Positions 1-7,667 of a DNA stretch of 64,000 nucleotides are shown in pieces. The first letter of the stretch is position 1, and each line of letters begins with the position of its first letter. Under the pieces are notes generated by a model that worked only from the letters and a program-made list of their open reading frames with translations, had not been told where the DNA came from and made no database searches. A program made the translations under genes and the position numbers. The DNA comes from Rhodovulum sp. Its GTDB lineage: Bacteria > Pseudomonadota > Alphaproteobacteria > Rhodobacterales > Rhodobacteraceae. Location: the NCBI GenBank assembly GCA_020637615.1, contig JACKKC010000012.1:18896-82895 (forward strand), in the 5' to 3' direction.

Positions 1-95
1 AGGGGTCATGGACCGCCCGGCGAACTGGCGGTCCCGCCCGCAGCTCGGCCGGGGCTATCCGAGAAGGTGTGCCGTAGAGATGAAAGGATGGCGGC

Positions 96-1463
96 GTGAC
101 GTTCCAGGATGAATTCGGGCTCGAGGTTTCGGGTGGCGCGGCGGGGTTGGAGCCGCACTGGAATGCCCTCGTGCGCGCCTTTCTCGCGCATTCCGCCAGG
201 ACGCCCGAGCATCTGGAGGCTCTGCTGGCCGCCGATCCCGAGATGCCGCTCGCGCAGGCCTGCCGCGGGCTGTTCTGCCTCCTGCTCGGAAGGCGCGAGC
301 TCCATGCGACGGCGCGGGAGGCGCTCGATGCGGCGCGCCGGGGTGCGGCCCGGTCCGGGGCGGGGCGGCGGGAAGCGATCTATATCGACGCGCTCGCGGC
401 CTGGCTCGACGGGCGGCCGAGCGTGACCGTCGCGCGCATGGAGGCGATCCTCGACAGCTGGCCGCAGGATGCGCTGGCGATGAAGTTCAGCCAGGCCGTC
501 CGCTTCATCCTCGGCGATCGCGTGGGCATGCTCGCCTCGATCGAGCGCGTTCTTCCCGCCTATGGCGAGGCCCATCCCGCCCGCGGCTATCTCTTCGGCT
601 GCCAGGCCTTCGCGCTGGAGGAGGCGGGCCGGTACGGCGAGGCCGAGCGCCGCGGCCGGCAGGCGCTGGAGATCGCGCCCGACGATGCCTGGGGGCTGCA
701 TGCCGTGGCGCATATCTTCGACATGACCGCCCGCTCCCGGGAGGGGATCGCCTATCTGGACGGCAACCGGGCGGCATGGGCGCATTGCAACAACTTCCGG
801 TTTCATGTCTGGTGGCATCTCGCCCTGATGCATCTGGACCGCGGCGAGATCGACCGGGTCCTCGCGCTCTATGACGACGAGATCCGGCGTGACCATACCG
901 ACGACTATCGCGACATCGCCAATGCCACCTCGCTGCTGCTGCGGCTCGAGCTCGAGGGCATCGCGGTCGGCGACCGCTGGGAGGAACTCGCAGGCCTGGC
1001 GGAGGCGCGCGTCGGGGACGGATGCCTCACCTTCGCGGATCTCCATTACATGCTGGCGCTCTGTGGCGGCGGCCGAGGCGCGGCGATGCAGCAGCTGGTC
1101 CGGCGCATGAATGTCGATGCCCTGCAGAACCGCGCCGAGAGCGATCGCGTGATGCGGCGGCCGGGGCTCGACGCCGCAAAGGGCCTTATGGCCTTCTGCG
1201 AGGGGCGGCATGCGGCGGCCTTCGCCTCGCTGAAGGCCGCGCGCCCGCACATGCAGGATCTCGGCGGGAGCCACGCGCAGCGCGACGTCTTCGAGCGGAT
1301 CACCATTGAGGCGGCGATCCGCGCCGGCGCGCTGGGCGATGCCACGCGGATCATCGAGGATCGCAGCCGGCGTCGCGGCGCCTGCGACGCCTTCGGCGCG
1401 CAGCGCGGGGCCGTGGTCGCCGCGCTCTCCGGGGACGCCGCCCCGCGCGCGGGGGCGTTCTGA
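96..1463 (+). CDS. TTC38-like tetratricopeptide repeat protein
   Basis: This 455-residue protein looks like the bacterial TTC38 (tetratricopeptide repeat protein 38) family, whose function is not established. Helical-repeat segments run through it, and the central stretch with AVAHIFDM, a run of Asn/Trp/His residues (AHCNNFRFHVWWHLALMHLD) and LYDDEIRRD is typical of the family. There is no signal peptide or membrane segment, so it should be cytoplasmic. I chose GTG at 96 because AAAGGA lies about 7 bases upstream and the nearby ATG at 89 runs into a stop after three codons. The next gene (OpgC-like) follows 43 bases later on the same strand and may be co-transcribed. Length fits the family. 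Confidence 0.75.
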   Translation: MTFQDEFGLEVSGGAAGLEPHWNALVRAFLAHSARTPEHLEALLAADPEMPLAQACRGLFCLLLGRRELHATAREALDAARRGAARSGAGRREAIYIDALAAWLDGRPSVTVARMEAILDSWPQDALAMKFSQAVRFILGDRVGMLASIERVLPAYGEAHPARGYLFGCQAFALEEAGRYGEAERRGRQALEIAPDDAWGLHAVAHIFDMTARSREGIAYLDGNRAAWAHCNNFRFHVWWHLALMHLDRGEIDRVLALYDDEIRRDHTDDYRDIANATSLLLRLELEGIAVGDRWEELAGLAEARVGDGCLTFADLHYMLALCGGGRGAAMQQLVRRMNVDALQNRAESDRVMRRPGLDAAKGLMAFCEGRHAAAFASLKAARPHMQDLGGSHAQRDVFERITIEAAIRAGALGDATRIIEDRSRRRGACDAFGAQRGAVVAALSGDAAPRAGAF

Positions 1464-1506
1464 TGCGCAAGGGCGGGAACTGCGCCGCCTCCGGGCTCGC
1501 CCTGCC

Positions 1507-2715
1507 ATGAGCCCGGCCGGGACGCCTCCCCGCGCCCGGCCGCGCGACCCGAGACTCGATTTCTTTCGCGGGCTGGCGATGTTCATCATCGTCATGGCTC
1601 ATACCCCGGGCAATGTCTGGACACTCTGGATCCCCGCGCGCTTCGGCTTTTCCGATGCGGCGGAGATCTTCGTGTTCTGTTCGGGCATGGCCTCGGCGAT
1701 CGCGTTCGGCGGGACCTTCGCCTCGCGCGGCTGGATCCTCGGCGCGGTCCGGACGCTCTTCAGGGTCTGGCAGGTCTATTGGGCGCATATCGGCGCCTTC
1801 CTGGTGACGGCTGCGCTGATGGCGGTCCTCACCGCGGCGGAGGTCACGGGCAAGGATTATGTCGATCGGCTGAACCTGTGGCCGTTCTTCACCGATCCGG
1901 CCACCAACCTGCCCGCGCTCCTGACGCTCAGCTACGTGCCGAACTACTTCGACATCCTGCCGATGTATCTCGTCATCCTGGCGATGCTGCCCCTGGCGGT
2001 GGCGCTCGCGCGCGTGCATGTGGGGCTCGTCGCCGTCGCCGCCGGGACATTGTGGCTCGCGGCGAACCTGGGGCAGGTCGCGCTGCCGGCCGAGCCCTGG
2101 TCGGAGCGCACCTGGTTCTTCAACCCGTTCGGCTGGCAATTGCTGTTCTTTACCGGCTTCGGCTTCATGGCCGGCTGGCTGCCGGCGCCGCGGGTGTCGG
2201 GGCGGGGCATCGCCGTCGCGGTCGCGATCCTGATCCTGAGCCTTCCCTTCGCCTATTTCCGGCTGCGCCACGCCGTGCCCTTCCTCGACGAAGCGGCGGG
2301 CGAGCTTCGACCGCTGACGGCGAAATCGCCGTTCGGCCTCCTGCGCTATGTCCATTTCCTCGCGCTCGCCTATCTCGCCTGGATCGCCGTCGGCGTGAAC
2401 GGGGTTCGCCTTCGTGTCGAGGGGCGCAGCGGTCGCGTCGTCGCGGTGATCCGGAAGGTCGGGCAGCAGTCGCTGGCGGTCTTCGTCACCGGCATCGTGC
2501 TCGCGCAGCTGCTCGGGGTGCTGCTGGACCTGATCGGCCGCGGTCCCTTGCAGACGCTCGCGGCGAACCTGCTCGGCATGGCGGGCGTCATCGCGACCGC
2601 CTATTTCGTCGGATGGATCAAGTCGGTTCCCTGGAAGCGCGCTGCCGCGACGAAGGACGCCCCGGACCTCCCTCGCGCCGGCGAAGGGGTGAGGCCCGTG
2701 GAGGCGAGGCCATGA
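1507..2715 (+). CDS. OpgC-family membrane protein
   Basis: A polytopic inner-membrane protein of about 402 residues. It starts with the OpgC signature RDPRLDFFRGLAMF followed by a His (MAHTPGN) and an FSDAAEIFVF motif. OpgC proteins are acyltransferase-like and succinylate osmoregulated periplasmic glucans; that substrate is family knowledge and not shown here. About ten hydrophobic segments follow, then a short charged tail. The same frame is open upstream to 1306, inside the preceding gene, but that stretch is Arg/Pro-rich and lacks family character, so I place the start at ATG 1507. No strong Shine-Dalgarno sequence is visible, which fits translation coupled to the gene in front. Confidence 0.8.
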   Translation: MSPAGTPPRARPRDPRLDFFRGLAMFIIVMAHTPGNVWTLWIPARFGFSDAAEIFVFCSGMASAIAFGGTFASRGWILGAVRTLFRVWQVYWAHIGAFLVTAALMAVLTAAEVTGKDYVDRLNLWPFFTDPATNLPALLTLSYVPNYFDILPMYLVILAMLPLAVALARVHVGLVAVAAGTLWLAANLGQVALPAEPWSERTWFFNPFGWQLLFFTGFGFMAGWLPAPRVSGRGIAVAVAILILSLPFAYFRLRHAVPFLDEAAGELRPLTAKSPFGLLRYVHFLALAYLAWIAVGVNGVRLRVEGRSGRVVAVIRKVGQQSLAVFVTGIVLAQLLGVLLDLIGRGPLQTLAANLLGMAGVIATAYFVGWIKSVPWKRAAATKDAPDLPRAGEGVRPVEARP

Positions 2716-2752
2716 CGGCACGGACGCCGGATCCGCACATCGTCGGGCACGA

Positions 2753-4396
2753 GTGCCCTTGCGTCCGGTCGTGACGTCTGCGGGGGCGGCGCGGGCGACG
2801 GGCGCCGGGATCATCGGGCGGGCCCTGGCGGAAGCGGGCGCCACCCATGCCTTCGGGATTCCGGGCGGGGAGGTCCTGGCCCTGATCGAGGGGCTCGGCG
2901 CGGCGGGGATAGACTTCGTGCTGGCGCGGCACGAGAGCGCCGCCGGATTCATGGCCGAAGGCCTCTGGCACGCCACCGGCGCGTTGCCGGTGCTCGTCGC
3001 GACGCTCGGGCCGGGGGTCGCGAATGCCGTCAACGTGGTGGCGAACGCGAGCCAGGACCGCGTGCCGCTGATCTTCCTCTCGGGCTGCATCGAGGCGGCG
3101 ATGGCCGAGAGCTACACGCATCAGGTCGTCGATCACCGCGCCATGCTGCGTCCGGTCGTCAAGGCGAGCCTGCGGGCGGAGAAGCATGCGGTCGGGGTCA
3201 CCATCGCCAAGGCGATCGCCATCGCCCGCGAGGGCCAGCCCGGGCCGGTGCATGTGGACGTTCCCACCGATGTGGCGGAATCCGCCGCCGAGGACGGCCG
3301 CGCCGTGCCGCCGCCCACGGCCGTCTTCGCGCCGCCGGCGCATGAGGACGGCCTGCGCATCGCCTCGGAGATGCTCGCCGCGGCCGAGCGGCCGGTCGCG
3401 ATCGCCGGGCTCGACGCGCTGAACGAGGCGGCGGCCGCGGAGCTCGCCGCCTTCTGCCATGCGCAGGGCGTGCCGCTCGTCACCACCTACAAGGCCAAGG
3501 GGCTCCTGAGCGAGCGGGACCCGCTCGCGCTCGGATGCGCCGGGCTTTCGCCCAAGGCGGATGCGATCCTGATGCCGCTGATCGCGGCCTCGGATTGCCT
3601 GGTACTCGTCGGCTACGATCCGATCGAGATGCGGGCCGGCTGGCGGCATCCCTGGGGCCCGGACAAGCCGGTGATCGAACTGGCGGGCGTCGAGCGCCGC
3701 CATGGCATGCATGGCGTGACACTCGATCTCCGCGGCGCGATCGCGCCGTCGCTCGCCCGGCTCGCCGGCGTGCCGCGGCGCGGTCGGCGCTGGCCGGACG
3801 GCGAGCCGGCGCTTGCGCGCGAGCGGCTGGCTGGGGCCTTCGCCGCGGAGGGTTTCGGGCCCGCGGCGATCTTCCATGCGCTCAGGGCCGCGATGCCGGA
3901 GGGAGCGGTGGCGACAGCCGACAGCGGCGCGCATCGCATTCTCTTCAGCCATGTCTGGCGCTGCCATGGGTCGCGGCAATTGCTGCAATCCACCGGCTTC
4001 TGCACCATGGCCTGCGCGGTGCCGCTGGCCGCCGGCTTCCGGCTCGGCCGCCCGGATACGCCGGTGCTGGCCGTGGTCGGCGACGCGGGGCTGGAGATGG
4101 GCCTGGGCGAGCTGGCGACGCTTCGCGATCTGGGGCTCGCGGTGATCGTCGTGGTTCTCGTCGACGGCAAGCTGGCCCTGATCGACATGAAGCAGCGTGC
4201 TTCCGGCCGGCCGAGGAGCGGCGTCGATTTCGGCAGCAGCGACCTGCCCGCCGTCGCGCGGGCGATGGGCGGGTGCGGGGCCTGGATCGACGACCTCGAA
4301 TCCCTGGATGCGGAGATCGCCGCGGCGCTCGACCGCGGGAGCTTCACGCTGCTTGCCTGCCGGATCGGGCCGGAGGCCTATGACGGCGCCTTCTGA
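2753..4396 (+). CDS. Thiamine diphosphate-dependent enzyme (acetolactate synthase-like)
   Basis: A 547-residue protein with the three-domain layout of ThDP enzymes related to the large subunit of acetolactate synthase. The N-terminal pyrimidine-binding domain holds AFGIPGGE and the catalytic Glu in RHESAAGFMAEG. A middle domain follows, and the C-terminal PP domain has GDAGLEMGLGEL. The usual motif is GDG, about 26 residues, then Asn; here the Asn position reads Val (VVLVDGKLALID), which could weaken Mg/ThDP binding. The substrate cannot be told from sequence; the neighbours (OpgC upstream, a cell-wall hydrolase downstream) do not help. GTG 2753 is used; GTG 2771 is also possible. A role in branched-chain amino acid synthesis is unlikely because no ilvH-like gene is adjacent. 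Confidence 0.7.
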   Translation: MPLRPVVTSAGAARATGAGIIGRALAEAGATHAFGIPGGEVLALIEGLGAAGIDFVLARHESAAGFMAEGLWHATGALPVLVATLGPGVANAVNVVANASQDRVPLIFLSGCIEAAMAESYTHQVVDHRAMLRPVVKASLRAEKHAVGVTIAKAIAIAREGQPGPVHVDVPTDVAESAAEDGRAVPPPTAVFAPPAHEDGLRIASEMLAAAERPVAIAGLDALNEAAAAELAAFCHAQGVPLVTTYKAKGLLSERDPLALGCAGLSPKADAILMPLIAASDCLVLVGYDPIEMRAGWRHPWGPDKPVIELAGVERRHGMHGVTLDLRGAIAPSLARLAGVPRRGRRWPDGEPALARERLAGAFAAEGFGPAAIFHALRAAMPEGAVATADSGAHRILFSHVWRCHGSRQLLQSTGFCTMACAVPLAAGFRLGRPDTPVLAVVGDAGLEMGLGELATLRDLGLAVIVVVLVDGKLALIDMKQRASGRPRSGVDFGSSDLPAVARAMGGCGAWIDDLESLDAEIAAALDRGSFTLLACRIGPEAYDGAF

Positions 4397-4738
4397 TACC
4401 AGTGGGCGGCGGCGTCGACTCTCATCCCACGCGGGTCAAGGACCCCCAGCCCGATCGACCCGTGGCGATCGGGCCGCGCCGGCCCTGCCGGGGGCCGGCG
4501 CGCCTTGCGCACCGTCCAGGGCCGACGCATCCCGATCCTCAACCGACCGTGAAGCTCCACCGCCCTCGCCCTGCGGCTCGCGCCTTCGGGCGACCAGACC
4601 TGGCAAGGCGCCACCGGCGCCTCGCCTGTTCGGTCCGGGGGAATGCTCTGCGGGCCGCGCAGGGCGCGGCCTTTTCCCCGTCTCGATATTGGGACTCGGA
4701 GCGCAGGGTCAGTCGGAAGGGCCGACGGTACGAAGCGC
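4397..4738. other. Intergenic stretch with a partial repeat
   Basis: These 342 bases lie between two convergent genes, and I see no convincing gene. Bases about 4640-4680 (GGGAATGCTCTGCGGGCCGC and the following GC-rich palindrome) resemble one end of the family 1 intergenic repeat seen in full near 43,680, so this is probably a fragment of that repeat. The rest has no recognisable feature. Confidence 0.4.
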
Positions 4739-5239
4739 TTAGCGGTAGAAGACGTTGCCGCCGATCTTGCCGATGCGGGGACGGGTGCTGAACCATCCCG
4801 GGCTGGCGCTCGCGGCATGGAAGAAGAGCGCCCCCTGGGTGATGTCCGGCTCGCCCGACAGCACCTCTTCCGCGATCCGGAAGGCCCGGCTCCGGGAACC
4901 GGCCTCCGCGAGCGTGTCGGAACGTCCGTCGCAGCGATAGGAGAACTGGCAGCCGTCGCCGACCACGCCGCAGACGGAATTGGGGAACTTGGCGCTGCGG
5001 GCTCGGTTCACCACCACATGCGCCACCGCGGCCTCGCCCTTCGGCCCGGTGCCGCGCGCCTCGAAATAGATCGCCTCGGCGAGGCAGGCGAGATCCCGCG
5101 ACTGGATTTGCATATCGGCGGCCGCAGTGGTCGGATTGGTCGCGGCGCGCGACGCTTCCTCGGGGGGCGGCGTCACGGCGCAATTGGCGAGGACAAGGGC
5201 GCTCGCGAGACCGGCAAGGGCTCTGGCAAGGCTTTTCAA
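4739..5239 (-). CDS. SleB-type cell wall hydrolase, lipoprotein
   Basis: A 166-residue cell-wall hydrolase of the SleB (Hydrolase_2) family, which cleaves peptidoglycan. The leader ends in the lipobox LANC at about residues 17-20, so the mature protein is probably anchored in a membrane as a lipoprotein. The catalytic domain starts at CLAEAIYFEARG, which contains the presumed catalytic Glu, and runs through VVVNRAR, FSYRCDG and the C-terminal GGNVFYR. I place the start at TTG 5239: GGGAG sits 8 bases upstream, and the paralogue at 10,277-10,720 has the same arrangement. The two share domain and upstream palindrome but not the lipobox, so they may act in different places or at different times. 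Confidence 0.8.
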   Translation of the reverse strand: MKSLARALAGLASALVLANCAVTPPPEEASRAATNPTTAAADMQIQSRDLACLAEAIYFEARGTGPKGEAAVAHVVVNRARSAKFPNSVCGVVGDGCQFSYRCDGRSDTLAEAGSRSRAFRIAEEVLSGEPDITQGALFFHAASASPGWFSTRPRIGKIGGNVFYR

Positions 5240-5286
5240 GGCTCGGACTCCCTACTCATTACCGGCGACAACCTGCCAGTGTGCAG

Positions 5287-5332
5287 TGCAGCATGTCCAT
5301 AAGTTGAATCCGGGTCGGCGGATTCCCGCCGA
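5287..5332 (-). promoter_or_regulatory. Shared upstream element of the SleB paralogues, copy 1
   Basis: A perfect inverted repeat, TCGGCGG-ATTC-CCGCCGA (5315-5332), lies 76-93 bases upstream of the TTG start of the hydrolase gene. The word TGCAGCATG lies 28 bases before it (5287-5295). The same two words, at the same spacing and nearly the same distance from the start codon, occur upstream of the second SleB-type gene at 10,770-10,814. The loop gives a GANTC site (GATTC), the target of the CcrM methylase in alphaproteobacteria. Use as an operator or methylation-controlled promoter element is inferred. Confidence 0.45.
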
Positions 5333-5403
5333 AATTGGTTAACGCTTCCGGCTTGAAGCCTGCGCGCTTGACTGCTTCACTCGTGCCACACGAGGGGATC
5401 GCC

Positions 5404-6360
5404 ATGGCCGGAGGCACGACGAAGGTTGTCATTGCGGCGCTGATCGGCAATGCGGCGATCGCGGTGACGAAATTTGCAGCGGCGGCCTTCACGGGGTCCT
5501 CGGCGATGTTCGCCGAGGCGGTGCATTCGGTGGTCGATACCGGCAACCAGCTGCTGCTGCTCTATGGAATCCGCCGGGCCGGGCGCCCTGCGGACGCCGT
5601 TCATCCCTTCGGCTATGGCAAGGAGATCTATTTCTGGGCCTTCGTCGTGGCGATTCTGCTCTTCGCCCTCGGCTCGGGCATCTCGATTTACGAGGGGCTC
5701 CACAAGATCGCCGACCCGCAGCCGCTCTCGGATGCCTATGTCAATTACATCGTGCTCGGGCTCGCGATGGTCTTCGAGGCGGCGGCCTGGACCGTGGCCT
5801 ATCGCGCCTTCGAGCGGGAGCGGGGCAATACGCCGATCCTGCGGGCGGTGCGGCAGTCGAAGGATCCGGCGCTCTTCACGGTGCTCTTCGAGGATTCGGC
5901 GGCCATGCTGGGGCTGCTGGCGGCGCTGACCGGGGTGTTTCTCTCGGACCGCTTCGGGATCTACCGCGCGGACGGGGCGGCGAGCCTGGTAATCGGCGGG
6001 ATCCTGGCGGTGGCGGCGCTGCTGTTGGCGATCGAGACCAAGGGCCTCCTGATCGGCGAGGCGGCGAGCGACGACCTGCTGCAATCGGTGATCGGGCTGG
6101 CCGGGCAGGCGCCGTTCGTCGAGGGGGTCAACGAGGTGCGCACGATGCATTTCGGCCCGGCGGACGTGCTGGTCAACATCAGCGTCGATGCCCGCAACAC
6201 GCTGATGGCGAGGGAGATCGAGGCGGAGGTGAGCCGGCTCGAGGCCCGGATCAAGGACGAGCATCCGGAGGTGAGCCGGGTGTTCATCGAGATCCAGGCG
6301 GCGCGCGACAGCGCCGACCAGATCGCGCCGGGGGACGAGGGCTCGGCGGAGCCGGCGTGA
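5404..6360 (+). CDS. Cation diffusion facilitator (CDF) family transporter
   Basis: A 318-residue inner-membrane protein of the CDF family, which exchanges divalent metal ions such as Zn2+ for protons. Six hydrophobic segments are visible. Metal-site residues sit in FAEAVHSVVDTGNQ (His and Asp of the HxxxD motif) near residue 40 and in EDSAAMLG in a later helix. HPFGYGKE is the usual loop after TM2. A cytoplasmic C-terminal domain of about 90 residues contains NEVRTMHFGP. The frame is open to 5335, but ATG 5404 has GAGGGG just upstream and begins at the usual place before TM1. The metal cannot be assigned. It diverges from the hydrolase gene. Confidence 0.85.
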   Translation: MAGGTTKVVIAALIGNAAIAVTKFAAAAFTGSSAMFAEAVHSVVDTGNQLLLLYGIRRAGRPADAVHPFGYGKEIYFWAFVVAILLFALGSGISIYEGLHKIADPQPLSDAYVNYIVLGLAMVFEAAAWTVAYRAFERERGNTPILRAVRQSKDPALFTVLFEDSAAMLGLLAALTGVFLSDRFGIYRADGAASLVIGGILAVAALLLAIETKGLLIGEAASDDLLQSVIGLAGQAPFVEGVNEVRTMHFGPADVLVNISVDARNTLMAREIEAEVSRLEARIKDEHPEVSRVFIEIQAARDSADQIAPGDEGSAEPA

Positions 6361-6371
6361 GGGCGCCGGGC

Positions 6372-6391
6372 ATGCCCGCGGTTTCGGGCAT
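6372..6391. terminator. Hairpin between convergent genes
   Basis: ATGCCCG and CGGGCAT form a perfect 7-bp stem with a 6-base loop, between the stop of the CDF transporter gene and the stop of the convergent RTX gene. It could end transcription from both sides. There is no long T-run, so this is tentative. Confidence 0.4.
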
Positions 6392-6412
6392 TCCCCTCGC
6401 CGCGCCGGCGGT

Positions 6413-7372
6413 TCAGAGCAGGAAGTCGCCCGCGTCGAGGGCCGGGTCGCCGTCGATCCTGATGGCGAAGTCGGCGCTGCCGTCGCCGGTGGTGTCGCCC
6501 GAGACCATGCCGGGGACATAGCGCAATTCGCCGGGCGTGCCGGAGAAGGGCGCCGAACCGATAAAGACGAAGGCCTGGTCGCCGGCTTGGGTCTCGTTGG
6601 CGTCGATGCGGCGCAGGTCGATGCGATCGGCGTCGCCGAAATCCACGATCACGTCGCGCTGGCTGGAGCCGGGCGGGCTGTCGTCGACGGAATCGAAGCG
6701 GAAGAGGTCGTTGCCCGAGCCGCCTTGCAGCCGGTCGCGCCCGAGGCCGCCGATCAGCCGGTCGTTGCCGGATTCGCCGAAGAGGAAGTCGTTGCCCGGG
6801 CCGCCCCAGAGCACGTCGTTGCCGTCGCCGCCATAGATCGTGTCGCCGTCGCCGCCACCGTAGATCCGGTCGTTGCCGTCGAGCCCGTAGAGCCGGTCGA
6901 AACCCTGCTGGCCGAAGATGCGGTCGCTGCCGCCGTTGCCCCAGATCTGGTCGCTGCCGGTGAAGCCCTGGAGCACGTCGTTGTCACGCGATCCCAGGAT
7001 CGTGTCGTTTCCGGCGAGGATCAGGCTCTGCAGGAGGCGGCTGTCGCCGAAGGCAAGGCTGCGGAAGGCGAAGCCCGCGTCGATCTCGAAATTCGAGATG
7101 GAGAAGGTGCCGCCGGTGCCGGTCTGCGAATAGCCCGTCAGGCTGCCGCCAGTAACGATGCCGCGCTCGAAGGCCGCGTTCAGGAACGGCTGGCTCCAGA
7201 AGGTGACGCCGACATTGGGCAGCGCGCCGTAATTGAAGGTGAAGACGCCGCTGTAATGGCCCAATGTGCCGCCGTCGGCCACAGTGATGTCGTAGCGGTC
7301 GGCACGCAGTACGAAGCCTTCGGCGAGGCCCGCGCGCATGTCCGTGGCCCGGGCGGCCCTGAGAACGGCCAT
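6413..7372 (-). CDS. RTX-type calcium-binding protein
   Basis: A 319-residue protein with a block of glycine/aspartate nonapeptide repeats (GGxGNDxLx type) at about residues 125-235: for example GGNDTILGSRDNDVL earlier, then GNGGSDRIFG, GLDGNDRIYG, GGDGNDVLWG, GESGNDRLIG and GGSGNDLFRF. These form Ca2+-binding beta-rolls. The C-terminal part, beginning RDVIVDFGDADRIDLRRID, resembles the region after RTX repeats in serralysin-like proteins and ends in a hydrophobic DFLL tail. No N-terminal signal peptide is visible. Secretion by a type I system, as for other RTX proteins, is inferred; no such transporter is in the window. The first 120 residues are a unique domain with no catalytic motif I recognise. 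Confidence 0.8.
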   Translation of the reverse strand: MAVLRAARATDMRAGLAEGFVLRADRYDITVADGGTLGHYSGVFTFNYGALPNVGVTFWSQPFLNAAFERGIVTGGSLTGYSQTGTGGTFSISNFEIDAGFAFRSLAFGDSRLLQSLILAGNDTILGSRDNDVLQGFTGSDQIWGNGGSDRIFGQQGFDRLYGLDGNDRIYGGGDGDTIYGGDGNDVLWGGPGNDFLFGESGNDRLIGGLGRDRLQGGSGNDLFRFDSVDDSPPGSSQRDVIVDFGDADRIDLRRIDANETQAGDQAFVFIGSAPFSGTPGELRYVPGMVSGDTTGDGSADFAIRIDGDPALDAGDFLL

Positions 7373-7667
7373 GACCCTGATCCCCCATTTCCCCAGGATC
7401 AGGGTAAATGCGCGTCAACCCTGTTTCAAAGGATTTGACAGGTTAAGTAATCGTAAAGACAGCATTTTGACGTGATATGATCCCGCATGGGTTGAATGTC
7501 ATGCCGCTCCGTTGCTGCGAACATCCGGGATCTACACCCCGGAGGCTGCGAGGCTGCGACCGGCCCGCCGGAAAGCTGTCACAGCAATGATGCAGAGGGA
7601 ATGTAACAGGGTCCCAGCCTGAGACCGCTCCAGGCACCGCGCCAATCTTAAAGCAAGGGACCTGACG
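7373..7667. promoter_or_regulatory. Divergent promoter region, RTX gene and phoX
   Basis: This 295-base gap is locally richer in A+T than its surroundings, especially 7425-7500 (TTTGACAGG, then TAAGTAATCGTAAAGAC), as expected of promoters. A TTGACA word near 7435 could be a -35 box, but I see no well-spaced -10. A CTGTCAC word near 7574 resembles half a Pho box, but the second half is not convincing. AAGCAAGGGA about 10 bases before ATG 7668 may be the ribosome binding site of phoX. Confidence 0.35.

Noticed and set aside
7570..7620. Pho box before phoX
   Set aside because: CTGTCAC is a fair half site, but the second half (ATGATGC) does not fit the direct-repeat consensus.
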